DNA of 32,293 nucleotides from Enterocloster bolteae (GTDB lineage: Bacteria > Bacillota > Clostridia > Lachnospirales > Lachnospiraceae), in contig JAETNT010000049.1 in assembly GCA_021772025.1 (NCBI GenBank), positions 1 through 32,293 of the forward strand. The letters are read 5' to 3'. Below the pieces are notes generated by a model. It was not told where the DNA came from. It did no database searches and worked only from the letters and a program-made list of their open reading frames with translations. Shown one piece after another: positions 15,524 to 22,407 of the stretch; within the stretch, counting starts at the first letter, position 1, and each line of letters begins with the position of its first letter. A program made the translations under genes and the position numbers.

Positions 15524-16042
15524 ATGAGACTATATAAGAAGAAGCTGTTTGCGGGATTGGTGTTGGCTGCCACGTTTGTATCGTCAGCCTATAGTGCCGG
15601 GAATCTACAGCCGGAAGAAGCAGCCAGGAGTGAACATACAGCTGAAACAACAATGGAGACGTCAGAAATAGCGACGACGGAGGAGAGCAGAGCAATAACG
15701 ATGAATGTACAGATAGGCAGCAGTACATTTACAGCAACGCTGGAGGATAATACGGCAGTGGATTCTTTTGTCAGGATGATGCAGACTGCTCCTGTAGTAA
15801 TCCAGATGAATGATTATTCCGGATTTGAAAAGGTAGGATCGATTGGAACCAGTCTGCCGGCCAGTAACAGTCAAACCACGACGCAGTCAGGGGATATTGT
15901 TTTATATAACGGAAATCAGATCGTAATATTTTATGGTTCTAATTCCTGGAGCTATACGAGGCTGGGCAAAATAGATGATTTATCCGGATGGACGGAAGCG
16001 CTTGGAAGCGGTGATGTGACAGTAACATTTTCTTTGGAATAG
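15524..16042 (+). CDS. Secreted cyclophilin-like fold protein, copy 3 (divergent)
   Basis: 172 residues from ATG 15524 (AGGA just upstream; an in-frame ATG at 15479 lacks a site and would add 15 residues before the signal peptide). The signal peptide (RLYKKK, hydrophobic core, Ser/Ala exit near residue 24-26) is followed by a Glu/Thr-rich linker. The domain reads MNVQIGSSTFTATLEDN, a shorter middle loop (VIQMNDYSGFEKVGSIG), GDIVLYNGNQIVIFYGSNSW and YTRLGKIDDL. It is the classical short form of the family and lacks the WRLPIYH insertion of copies 1 and 2. It is the last gene of the unit containing the two-component system, ending just before a terminator hairpin. It could be an effector or accessory partner of the sensor; that is inference. 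Confidence 0.78.
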   Translation: MRLYKKKLFAGLVLAATFVSSAYSAGNLQPEEAARSEHTAETTMETSEIATTEESRAITMNVQIGSSTFTATLEDNTAVDSFVRMMQTAPVVIQMNDYSGFEKVGSIGTSLPASNSQTTTQSGDIVLYNGNQIVIFYGSNSWSYTRLGKIDDLSGWTEALGSGDVTVTFSLE

Positions 16043-16059
16043 CTGGAATGGGAAAAGAA

Positions 16060-16099
16060 ACAGGCGGCCTCTGCATGGCGTGTTGCAGAGGCTGCCTGT
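16060..16099. terminator. Strong hairpin between convergent genes
   Basis: A 15-bp stem (16060-16074 with 16085-16099) with one G/T mismatch and a 10-nt loop. On the minus strand it is followed by a T-rich tract (TTTCTTTT), so it is a good rho-independent terminator for the lysR gene. On the plus strand the tail is only weakly T-rich, but the hairpin lies 18 nt after the last plus-strand gene and probably serves both. Confidence 0.75.
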
Positions 16100-16176
16100 C
16101 CTTGTCCGAATTGACAGTAACTATATTTTGCAGAGCACGTGTTTTTCTACGCCATATGGCAGGTCTGCATGGAAGA

Positions 16177-17064
16177 TTAGATACTGCTATGAAAAGCGTC
16201 CTGCACATTTTTAAGAAAACGGTCGGCTGCTCCGGAAAATACCTGGTATTTTTTCCAGACAATGTCAAGATGGGCGTCCATCTTTGGTTTCAACGGCCGG
16301 AAACACAGGCGGCTGCCTTCTGAGGTGTTCACCAGCTTGTCCAGGCACAGGGCATATCCCAGTCCCTCCTCCACCATAAGGGAGGCATTGTATACCAGAT
16401 TATAGGTGGCTACGATATTCAGCTTATCATAATCTTTTTTCAGCCAGCCTGAAAATTTATTGCTGACCGTAGTCTGTCGGGAGGATATAAGAGGCAGCTC
16501 CCAGATATCCTCCGGCCGGATGAAATCGTGGGCGGCCAGAAGGCAGTCCTTGGGCATTAATAGCCCCCAGGTATCGGTGGCAGGAAGGCGGATATAATCA
16601 TACTTTTTCATATCTGCCGGTTCGATGAGGATTCCAAAGTCCAGAAGCCCCTTGTCCAGCCGTTCCATCACATCATCCGCGTTTCCGCTGTATAAGTGGT
16701 AGCGGATATCAGGACAGCTCTTTTGTAAATCCGTGGCGATCCTGGCAATCAGACGCATGGCATCTGTCTCCCCGCCTCCAATGTAAATGTCTCCGCCAAT
16801 GGCCTCATCCGGCGCCGTAAGTTCCGCTTCTGTCTTATCTACCAGATCGAGTATTTCCGCCGCCCGTTTGCGGAGGAGCATCCCTTCCTCTGTCAATGTG
16901 ATTCTGCGGTTTCCGCGGATCAACAGTTTTTTTCCGATCTCATTCTCTAAGTCCATGAGCTGCCTTGACAGCGTTGGCTGTGTCATATGGAGGGACTCCG
17001 CGGCCCCTGATATGCTTTCTTCCCTGGTGACAGCCATAAAGTATCTTAAAACACGAATATCCAA
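16177..17064 (-). CDS. LysR-type transcriptional regulator, TTG start
   Basis: 295 residues from TTG 17064, which has GGAGGA 6 nt upstream and gives the usual family opening LDIRVLRYFMAV. The in-frame ATG at 17100 would add 12 atypical residues. The N-terminal winged helix (1-60) shows SISGAAESLHMTQPTLSRQLMDLENEIG. The rest is a periplasmic-binding-protein-like effector domain beginning about residue 85 (IGGGETDAMRLI). The gene is divergent from the MATE exporter gene with LysR-type site copy D between them, the usual arrangement for a LysR-type regulator and its first target. It is the only LysR-type gene in the window, so it is the natural candidate for binding all five sites. A terminator hairpin follows at 16060-16099. 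The effector is unknown. Confidence 0.92.
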   Translation of the reverse strand: MDIRVLRYFMAVTREESISGAAESLHMTQPTLSRQLMDLENEIGKKLLIRGNRRITLTEEGMLLRKRAAEILDLVDKTEAELTAPDEAIGGDIYIGGGETDAMRLIARIATDLQKSCPDIRYHLYSGNADDVMERLDKGLLDFGILIEPADMKKYDYIRLPATDTWGLLMPKDCLLAAHDFIRPEDIWELPLISSRQTTVSNKFSGWLKKDYDKLNIVATYNLVYNASLMVEEGLGYALCLDKLVNTSEGSRLCFRPLKPKMDAHLDIVWKKYQVFSGAADRFLKNVQDAFHSSI

Positions 17065-17139
17065 TCTGATTCCTCCATTCCTGTTATTTATGCCAGACAC
17101 ACGAAAATTCTTCTATGTCTATTATATATAGAATGTGAT

Positions 17140-17206
17140 ATGCCTGTCAAGTATGGGATTGTATTTAATATAAGTATTTGATATGAATATGATTTTGGAT
17201 TACAAT
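17140..17206 (+). promoter_or_regulatory. LysR-type box plus promoter, copy D, in the lysR-MATE divergent region
   Basis: The box is ATGC-N7-GTAT (17140-17154), one mismatch from consensus. AT-rich block 17162-17184, -35 TTGATA (17178-17183), 17-nt spacer, -10 TACAAT (17201-17206). Box centre (17147) to -35 is 31 nt as in the other copies. It drives the MATE gene (ATG 17247), and the box is close enough to the lysR start (17064) for negative autoregulation. Confidence 0.72.
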
Positions 17207-17246
17207 AAAGACATAAAAGAAGCAAATAATTTGCGAGGAGGAAAAT

Positions 17247-18629
17247 ATGCAGAAGGAAAGCATCATGGGGACAACACCGATCCCCCGATTAATCATAAAA
17301 ATGTCCATACCACTGATTATATCATTGCTGGTAAACAATCTTTATAACCTTGTGGACAGTATCTTTGTCTCCCGTGTCAGCGAGGATGCGCTGACGGGAA
17401 TCTCAATTGCGGCGCCGCTGCAGATGCTCATGATTGCGCTGGGATGCGGGCTGGCCGTGGGGCTGAACGCAATGGTATCCAAAGCCATGGGAGAAAAGCA
17501 ACCGGAGGAAGTAAAAAAGACAACATCGGCGGCAATCGTCATGGCATTCGGAGCGTATCTGATTAATGTAATTGTCTGCCTGTTACTTGTAAAACCATAC
17601 TTTGCATGGCAGGCCGGCGGGAATGAAGTGATTGCGCGGTACGGAATTTCCTATATACGGATCTGCATGCTCTTTTCCTTTGGCCAGATGCTCCAGTGGG
17701 TGTTTGACCGGCTGTTGATTGCAACAGGAAAATCCAATCTGTTCCTTGCCACGCTGGGGACAGCTTCCCTCGTGAATGTGATTTTAGACCCAATCCTGAT
17801 ATTTGGATATTTTGGTTTTCCGGCCATGGGGACGGCAGGGGCGGCCGCAGCGACCGTTACGGGGCAGCTGGCAGGAGGACTTCTTGGAATTTATCTGAAT
17901 ATAAAAAGGAACAAAGAAATCCCGGTTCATTTTACCCTGCATATCCAGAAAAAGTATGTGGCTAATATCCTGAAAGTTGGAATCCCCACAGCGATTGTAC
18001 AGGGAATCATGTCCGTCATGGGAATATTTATCAATACCATCCTGTACCAGTTTTCATCAACAGCAGTGGCAATCTATGGAATCCTGATGAAAGTTCAGAA
18101 CCTGGCACAGATTGGCGTCCAGGGAATGAACAACGGCCTGATCCCGATTATTGCTTACAATTATGGGGCCGGAAAAGAAAAGAGAATCCATGAGACAATC
18201 CGGTGCGCATTTCTTTATGCAGTGATAATCATGACAGTGGTCCTGATTTCTCTTGAATTGATACCGGATAAAATCCTGATGTTGTTTGACGCCTCTGAGC
18301 AGATGATACGGCTCGGTATTCCAGCGGTCAGAATTATGTCGGTCAGCTTTTTTGTATCGTCGGTGGGGATTATATTTGCAGCAATTTTTCAGGGGTTTGG
18401 AAATGGAAACTACAGTATGTATCTTGCATTCATGCGCCAGGTAATTCTGCTCATACCGATTCTTCTGATTGGAGCAGCTATAGGAAATATAACGGTTATC
18501 TGGTCGGGGTTTGCGGTGGCGGAGGCGCTGTCCATTCCTTTTGGAATGTGGTTATATGGAAAAGTAACACAAAATATGATTGCGCCTATGGCAGAAACTT
18601 ATGGGGAAAACAGGGTCGAAACTGCATAG
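17247..18629 (+). CDS. MATE-family multidrug efflux protein
   Basis: 460 residues and about twelve hydrophobic segments in two similar halves. Signature stretches include PLIISLLVNNLYNLVDSIFV near the N terminus and GVQGMNNGLIPIIAYNYGAG in the second half. Length and layout are those of the DinF/MepA-like branch found in Clostridia. These carriers expel cationic or planar drugs, using sodium or proton gradients. The gene faces lysR and is preceded by AGGAGG 7 nt before ATG. It should be the first responder of the regulon, which suggests that the LysR effector is a toxic small molecule that the pump removes. Following genes in the same direction (18723, 19706, 20662) are probably in the same transcript, as no terminator was seen. 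Confidence 0.92.
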   Translation: MQKESIMGTTPIPRLIIKMSIPLIISLLVNNLYNLVDSIFVSRVSEDALTGISIAAPLQMLMIALGCGLAVGLNAMVSKAMGEKQPEEVKKTTSAAIVMAFGAYLINVIVCLLLVKPYFAWQAGGNEVIARYGISYIRICMLFSFGQMLQWVFDRLLIATGKSNLFLATLGTASLVNVILDPILIFGYFGFPAMGTAGAAAATVTGQLAGGLLGIYLNIKRNKEIPVHFTLHIQKKYVANILKVGIPTAIVQGIMSVMGIFINTILYQFSSTAVAIYGILMKVQNLAQIGVQGMNNGLIPIIAYNYGAGKEKRIHETIRCAFLYAVIIMTVVLISLELIPDKILMLFDASEQMIRLGIPAVRIMSVSFFVSSVGIIFAAIFQGFGNGNYSMYLAFMRQVILLIPILLIGAAIGNITVIWSGFAVAEALSIPFGMWLYGKVTQNMIAPMAETYGENRVETA

Positions 18630-18722
18630 AAACAATAAAGCAATAAGTGTCAATTATATGTAGAACACACGATGCTTTGTGGGTATAGAGGGAAATGGAG
18701 ACAAGGGAGGTGATAGATTAGA

Positions 18723-18953
18723 ATGGCAAACTATGTGGAAAACCCTGATTCCGTGATTCAAAATCTGGAGGATGCTGGATGTGATATGGAGATGGTGGCA
18801 GAGTTTATGAAATTAGGCATCGCTGGAAACCGGCAGAACCAGTTAAAGCTGTTGGAACAGCATAGAAAACGCCTGTTGGAAAAAGTACATACGAATGAAA
18901 AGCGGATTGACTGCCTGGACTATCTGGTGTTTCAGATGAATAAAGAAGAATAA
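18723..18953 (+). CDS. Small helical protein resembling a MerR C-terminal half without DNA-binding domain
   Basis: 76 residues, with an excellent ribosome binding site (GGGAGGTGAT, about 18706-18715). The first third (VIQNLEDAGCDMEMVAEFMKL) resembles the helix pair that follows the winged helix in MerR regulators. The remainder (QNQLKLLEQHRKRLLEKV then IDCLDYLVFQM) looks like the long antiparallel dimerisation coil and its end. No helix-turn-helix is present, and the gene starts too close to its site to hide one. It could be a free-standing dimerisation module that interferes with a MerR regulator, or a protein that merely shares coiled-coil composition. It lies between the MATE gene and a truncated alcohol dehydrogenase. 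The MerR relation is pattern-based and unverified. Confidence 0.6.
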   Translation: MANYVENPDSVIQNLEDAGCDMEMVAEFMKLGIAGNRQNQLKLLEQHRKRLLEKVHTNEKRIDCLDYLVFQMNKEE

Positions 18954-18973
18954 CAGGATTATATAAGGAAGGA

Positions 18974-19612
18974 GTGCTGAACCCTGCCTATACCTTTACG
19001 CTGCCCAGGTATCAGATGGTGGCAAACTTTTATGATATTATGTCTCATATTCTGGAACAGTACTTTTCCGGTGAGGATGACAATACTTCCGATTATATCA
19101 TGGAGGGGATGTTAAAATCCATGATTCACAGCTCCAGGATTGCAGTTAAGAATCCTTTGGACTATGAGGCCAGAAGCAATATCATGTGGACCGCTACATG
19201 GGCATTAAATACACTGGTGTCCAAAGGAAAGACAACAGACTGGATGGTGCATATGATTGGGCAGTCGGTAGGAGCTTACACGGATGCCACTCATGGAATG
19301 ACACTGTCTGCCGTTTCCATGGCCTATTACAGATTCCTGATGCCTTACGGCCTTGCTAAATTAAAACGGTATGCTGTCAATGTATGGGATGTGGACCCAG
19401 CCGGAAAAACCGATGAGGAACTTGCGGCGGAGGGCCTGAAACAGATGGATAGCTACATGAAGGAACTGGGCCTTGTAATGAGTATCTGCGAACTGGGAGT
19501 CACAGAGGAAATGATCGGGGGCATAGCGAACGGTACATTTGTGATGGACGGCGGCTATAAGGTACTGACCCATGATGAGATTGTACAGATTTTGAAGGAA
19601 AACATGGCATAA
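18974..19612 (+). pseudogene. Iron-containing alcohol dehydrogenase, C-terminal half only
   Basis: About 212 residues match the helical metal-binding half of butanol-dehydrogenase-like group III alcohol dehydrogenases. Visible are LNPAYTFTLPRYQ, metal ligands Asp and His in NFYDIMSHILEQYF, and two further His in MVHMIGQSVGAYTDATHGM. Intact members are about 385 residues. The N-terminal Rossmann-type NAD(P) domain with its GGGS motif is missing. The first candidate start, GTG 18974, is internal to the family alignment. All four metal ligands survive, so iron could still bind, but no dinucleotide site remains. It begins 20 nt after the small helical gene, so a deletion probably removed the 5' half. 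Reading frame is intact to the end, so the loss may be recent or the half-protein may be kept. Confidence 0.8.
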
Positions 19613-19617
19613 AAAGT

Positions 19618-19675
19618 ATACCCAAAAGGTACCCCGCAATTCAAGCCTTGCGGGCAGGGCGCGCTTTGCGCGGTA
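19618..19675 (+). other. Orphan LysR-type box followed by two GC-rich hairpins
   Basis: ATAC-N7-GTAC (19618-19632; inner seven CCAAAAG) resembles box copy A (inner TCAAAAG), but the AT-rich block, -35 and -10 are absent at the expected distance. Directly downstream a 7-bp hairpin CCCGCAA/TTGCGGG (19633-19654) and a second hairpin with GCGC arms (about 19658-19673) occupy the gap before the alpha/beta hydrolase gene. No T run follows, so neither is a clear terminator. They may be processing or REP-like structures. Confidence 0.35.
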
Positions 19676-19705
19676 AGATATGGAAGAAAAGAAAGGAACA
19701 TTATC

Positions 19706-20647
19706 ATGGCAAATTACATTGCAGAATTAAGTAAAGATGTAGAAAGAAAACACGTGAGATATAATAACCGTTACGGACTTGCCATTGCAGCAGATCTCTA
19801 TCAGGCAAAGGCGATCGATGGCAGCGGAACGCATCCGGCGATTATCGTGGGTGCGCCCTATGGCGGCGTAAAAGAGCAGGGGCCTTGCGTTTATGCCAAT
19901 GAACTGGCCAAAAGAGGATTTGTGGTCCTGACCTTTGACCAGTCCTTTATGGGGGAGTCCGCCGGGGAGCCGAGGAATCTTTCGTCGCCGGAAATCTTTA
20001 CGGAGAATTTCAGCGCAGCGGTGGATTACCTTGGAGTCAAAGTCCCATATGTGGACTGTGATAAAATCGGGGTAATCGGTATCTGTGGTTCCGGAGGCTT
20101 CGCTTTATCCGCAGCACAGGCGGATACAAGAATCAAAGCGGTGGCAACCGCAAGCATGTATGTCATGACAACCGCCGTCCGCGGCACGCAGGATCAAGCT
20201 GCGCTGGCAGAAATGAAAGAACGGCTGTCTCTGAAACGGTGGGAAGATTTTGAACAGGGATATCCGGAATATATTCCCAGTTTTCCGGTAGAACCCATAG
20301 ATGCAGTGCCGGAAGGAATGCCGGAGCCGGGAGCTGAATGGTTCCGCTTCTACGCAGTAAAGAGAGGCCACCATCCGAACGCCAGAGGCGGATTTACTAC
20401 AACCAGTGATCTGGCATTTTTGAATGCCGACTTAACCGCGTTTGTTGGGGAGATATCACCAAGGCCCGTTCTCTTTATTGCAGGTGACCGTGCCCACTCA
20501 AAGTTCTTTTCTGAAATGGTATACGAGAAAGCACAGGAGCCGAAGGAACTTTATGTGGTGGAGGATGCGGAGCACATTGATTTATATGACAGGACAGATC
20601 GGATTCCCTTTGATAAGCTGGAGCGCTTTTTCAGAGAGAATTTGTGA
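19706..20647 (+). CDS. Cytoplasmic alpha/beta hydrolase with Cys-type elbow
   Basis: 313 residues, no signal peptide, otherwise a paralogue of the lipoprotein hydrolase at 2376. Conserved elements: APYGGVKEQGP oxyanion-side loop, TFDQSFMGESAGEPR, nucleophile elbow IGVIGICGSGGFAL (Cys127, Ser129), GDRAHS acid loop, and DAEHIDLYDR with the late His. In the paralogue the residue at Ser129 is Trp, so Cys127 is the conserved candidate nucleophile, as in dienelactone hydrolase. The pair therefore gives one extracytoplasmic and one intracellular version of the same chemistry within a single regulon. It follows a gap with an orphan box and hairpins, and precedes a flavoprotein gene by 14 nt. Confidence 0.86.
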   Translation: MANYIAELSKDVERKHVRYNNRYGLAIAADLYQAKAIDGSGTHPAIIVGAPYGGVKEQGPCVYANELAKRGFVVLTFDQSFMGESAGEPRNLSSPEIFTENFSAAVDYLGVKVPYVDCDKIGVIGICGSGGFALSAAQADTRIKAVATASMYVMTTAVRGTQDQAALAEMKERLSLKRWEDFEQGYPEYIPSFPVEPIDAVPEGMPEPGAEWFRFYAVKRGHHPNARGGFTTTSDLAFLNADLTAFVGEISPRPVLFIAGDRAHSKFFSEMVYEKAQEPKELYVVEDAEHIDLYDRTDRIPFDKLERFFRENL

Positions 20648-20661
20648 AAGGAAGGAAATGT

Positions 20662-21204
20662 ATGAGTAAAAGAATTCTGGTTTTATCGACCAGCCCCCGT
20701 ATCGGCGGAAATTCGGAGACACTGGCGGATGTATTTATAAAAGGCGCAGAGGAGGCAGGTCATGAGACAAAGAAAATCTGCCTTTATGATAAGAAAATTG
20801 AATTCTGCAAGGGCTGCCTGGGCTGCCAGACCACAGGGAAATGTATCCTGCGCGACGACGCAGAGAGAATTATAGCGCAGATGAAAGCAATGGATGTATT
20901 GGTATTTGCGACCCCGATTTATTTCTATGAGATGTCGGGGCAGATGAAAACATTGTTGGACCGCACCAATCCGCTGTTCCCGGCAGAGTATGAATTCCGT
21001 GACATTTATCTGCTGGCCACTTCGGCGGACGAGGAGGAAAGCTCTATGGAGGCTGCAGTGAAAGGCCTGGAGGGCTGGATCAGCTGTTTTGAAAAGTCCC
21101 GTCTGGCCGGCGTCGTGCGCGGAACCGGTGCTGACAAAAAAGGAGCAATAGAGGAATGTGGGGAAGCGCTGTCTGCCGCATATGAAATGGGTAGAAATGT
21201 TTAG
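20662..21204 (+). CDS. Flavodoxin-fold NAD(P)H-dependent oxidoreductase with four-Cys motif
   Basis: 180 residues from ATG 20662 (AAGGAAGG upstream; a GTG at 20644 overlaps the previous stop and has no site). The FMN phosphate loop is STSPRIGGNSET (about 10-20), and the isoalloxazine side is FATPIYFYEMSGQMKT. Cys49, 52, 55 and 61 form C-x2-C-x2-C-x5-C, the compact spacing described for the 4Fe-4S cluster of archaeal iron-sulfur flavoproteins. Many bacterial NADPH-dependent FMN reductases carry a related motif without a proven cluster, so Fe-S binding is possible, not shown. A role in reducing quinones, nitro compounds or other electrophiles would fit the detoxification set. It is the last gene of the unit from promoter copy D. 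Confidence 0.87.
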   Translation: MSKRILVLSTSPRIGGNSETLADVFIKGAEEAGHETKKICLYDKKIEFCKGCLGCQTTGKCILRDDAERIIAQMKAMDVLVFATPIYFYEMSGQMKTLLDRTNPLFPAEYEFRDIYLLATSADEEESSMEAAVKGLEGWISCFEKSRLAGVVRGTGADKKGAIEECGEALSAAYEMGRNV

Positions 21205-21340
21205 AAGGAGGCCGGGGCAATTTCCCTGGTGACAACCATACCGGTCGCTGCAATCGCCTCTAAATAGTGAGATGCAGACAGTTAAAACCGCCCGTACCCA
21301 AAATGGCTGAGTAGTTCTGAAATCCAGAAAACCCAGCCAT
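21205..21340. other. Intergenic stretch without recognised gene
   Basis: Between the flavoprotein stop and LysR-type site copy E. A short open stretch (about 21205-21267, reading TTIPVAAIAS near its end) could be a gene scrap, but it is too short to assign. No terminator with a T run was found here. Confidence 0.4.
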
Positions 21341-21345
21341 ATGAT

Positions 21346-21412
21346 ATACTCAAAAAGCATAGAAATAAATTTGATATAAGAATTTGATATTTCATGCTAT
21401 TGGTATTAGAAT
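21346..21412 (+). promoter_or_regulatory. LysR-type box plus promoter, copy E
   Basis: ATAC-N7-GCAT (21346-21360), AT-rich block 21368-21390, -35 TTGATA (21384-21389), 17-nt spacer, -10 TAGAAT (21407-21412). Box centre to -35 is 31 nt. The spacer (ending CTATTGGTAT) is close to that of copy B (CTACTGGTAT), suggesting a duplicated module. It is upstream of the phased-repeat promoter here, the reverse of the order at copies A and B. Confidence 0.72.
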
Positions 21413-21447
21413 ATCGTCAGATAAAGAAAAAGAGTAAAACGGCAAAG

Positions 21448-21501
21448 TTTATTTAAAGTTTATACTTATGTTAGCCAGCCGTTATTTTCGTCAGTTAGGA
21501 T
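21448..21501 (+). promoter_or_regulatory. 11-bp phased direct-repeat promoter, copy 3
   Basis: TTTAT at 21448, TTTAT at 21459, GTTAG at 21470, GTTAT at 21481 and TAGGAT at 21496-21501, with the same phasing as copies 1 and 2. It lies 51 nt before the DUF3737 start, downstream of LysR-type promoter copy E. The LysR-driven transcript would therefore pass through it. Confidence 0.6.
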
Positions 21502-21551
21502 AGTTCATATTAAGAAACCGACTCACATTATTTTAAGGAGGAGCAGACAAA

Positions 21552-22406
21552 ATGAAACAGATTAATCAGAAGTTTTTAACAGGAGAGCGCGCGTTATTCC
21601 AGGGTAAGGATTTGAAAATCTATGATACCACTTTTGCTGATGGGGAATCCCCTTTAAAGGAAAGCAGAAACATTGAGCTTTACCGCAGCATGTTCAAGTG
21701 GAAATATCCGCTGTGGTACAGTCACAATATTAAAATGGAGGACTGCGTGCTGTTTGAGATGGGGCGTGCCGGAATCTGGTATACGGAGAATATCTCCATG
21801 AAAAACTGTATTGTGGAGGCTCCAAAAAATTTCCGCCGTACCACCGGAATCGAACTGGAGCGCGTTACCATGCCGAATGCAGGTGAGACCCTGTGGAACT
21901 GCGATCAGATCCGGATGGACCAGGTATCCGCGAAAGGCGATTATTTTGCAATGAACAGCAGCAATCTTTATATCGACGGCTTTGAACTGGTTGGAAATTA
22001 TTCCTTTGATGGGGTTAAAAATGCGGAAATTCATCACGCAAGGCTGCTGTCCAAGGACGCGTTCTGGAACAGTGAAAATGTAACGGTTTATGATTCCTTT
22101 ATTTCCGGCGAATATTTAGGCTGGAATGCGAAGAACTTAACGCTCATCAACTGTACCATTGAAAGCAGCCAGGGTATGTGTTACATTGACAATCTGGTGA
22201 TGAAAAACTGCCGCCTTTTAAATACAACGCTTGCATTTGAATATTCCACGGTGGATGTGGAGGTGAACAATACCATTGACAGCGTTTTAAATCCCAACAG
22301 CGGCATAATCCGGGCAGGAAAAATCGAAGAACTGATTATGGATGCATCAAAGATTGATGTGACAAAAACGTTCATTCAGACGGAAGAATTAAAGGAGGCT
22401 GTGTAG
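21552..22406 (+). CDS. DUF3737 family right-handed beta-helix protein
   Basis: 284 residues matching the DUF3737 family. Opening GERALFQGKDLKIYDTTF and the recurrent short strands ending in N-[ILM]-x-[ILM] or C-x-[ILV] (for example NISMKNCIV, NLTLINCTIE, NLVMKNCRLL) are the ladder of a beta-helix. There is no signal peptide, so it is cytoplasmic. The family is widespread in gut Firmicutes and Bacteroidetes, often beside oxidoreductases or lyases, and has no assigned reaction; the fold resembles carbohydrate-active or cargo-binding helices. AAGGAGG (21535-21541) lies 10 nt before ATG. The gene is 1 nt upstream of the PatB-like lyase, whose ribosome binding site is inside this gene, so the two are translationally linked. 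Confidence 0.85.
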   Translation: MKQINQKFLTGERALFQGKDLKIYDTTFADGESPLKESRNIELYRSMFKWKYPLWYSHNIKMEDCVLFEMGRAGIWYTENISMKNCIVEAPKNFRRTTGIELERVTMPNAGETLWNCDQIRMDQVSAKGDYFAMNSSNLYIDGFELVGNYSFDGVKNAEIHHARLLSKDAFWNSENVTVYDSFISGEYLGWNAKNLTLINCTIESSQGMCYIDNLVMKNCRLLNTTLAFEYSTVDVEVNNTIDSVLNPNSGIIRAGKIEELIMDASKIDVTKTFIQTEELKEAV

Positions 22407-22407
22407 G

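Noticed and set aside
18630..18722. Terminator after the MATE gene
   Set aside because: No stem with a following T run was found, so the downstream genes were left in the same unit.
20683..21360. Minus-strand open frame of 225 codons across the flavoprotein gene
   Set aside because: Overlaps a clear flavoprotein gene and then an operator region; no start signal and no domain.
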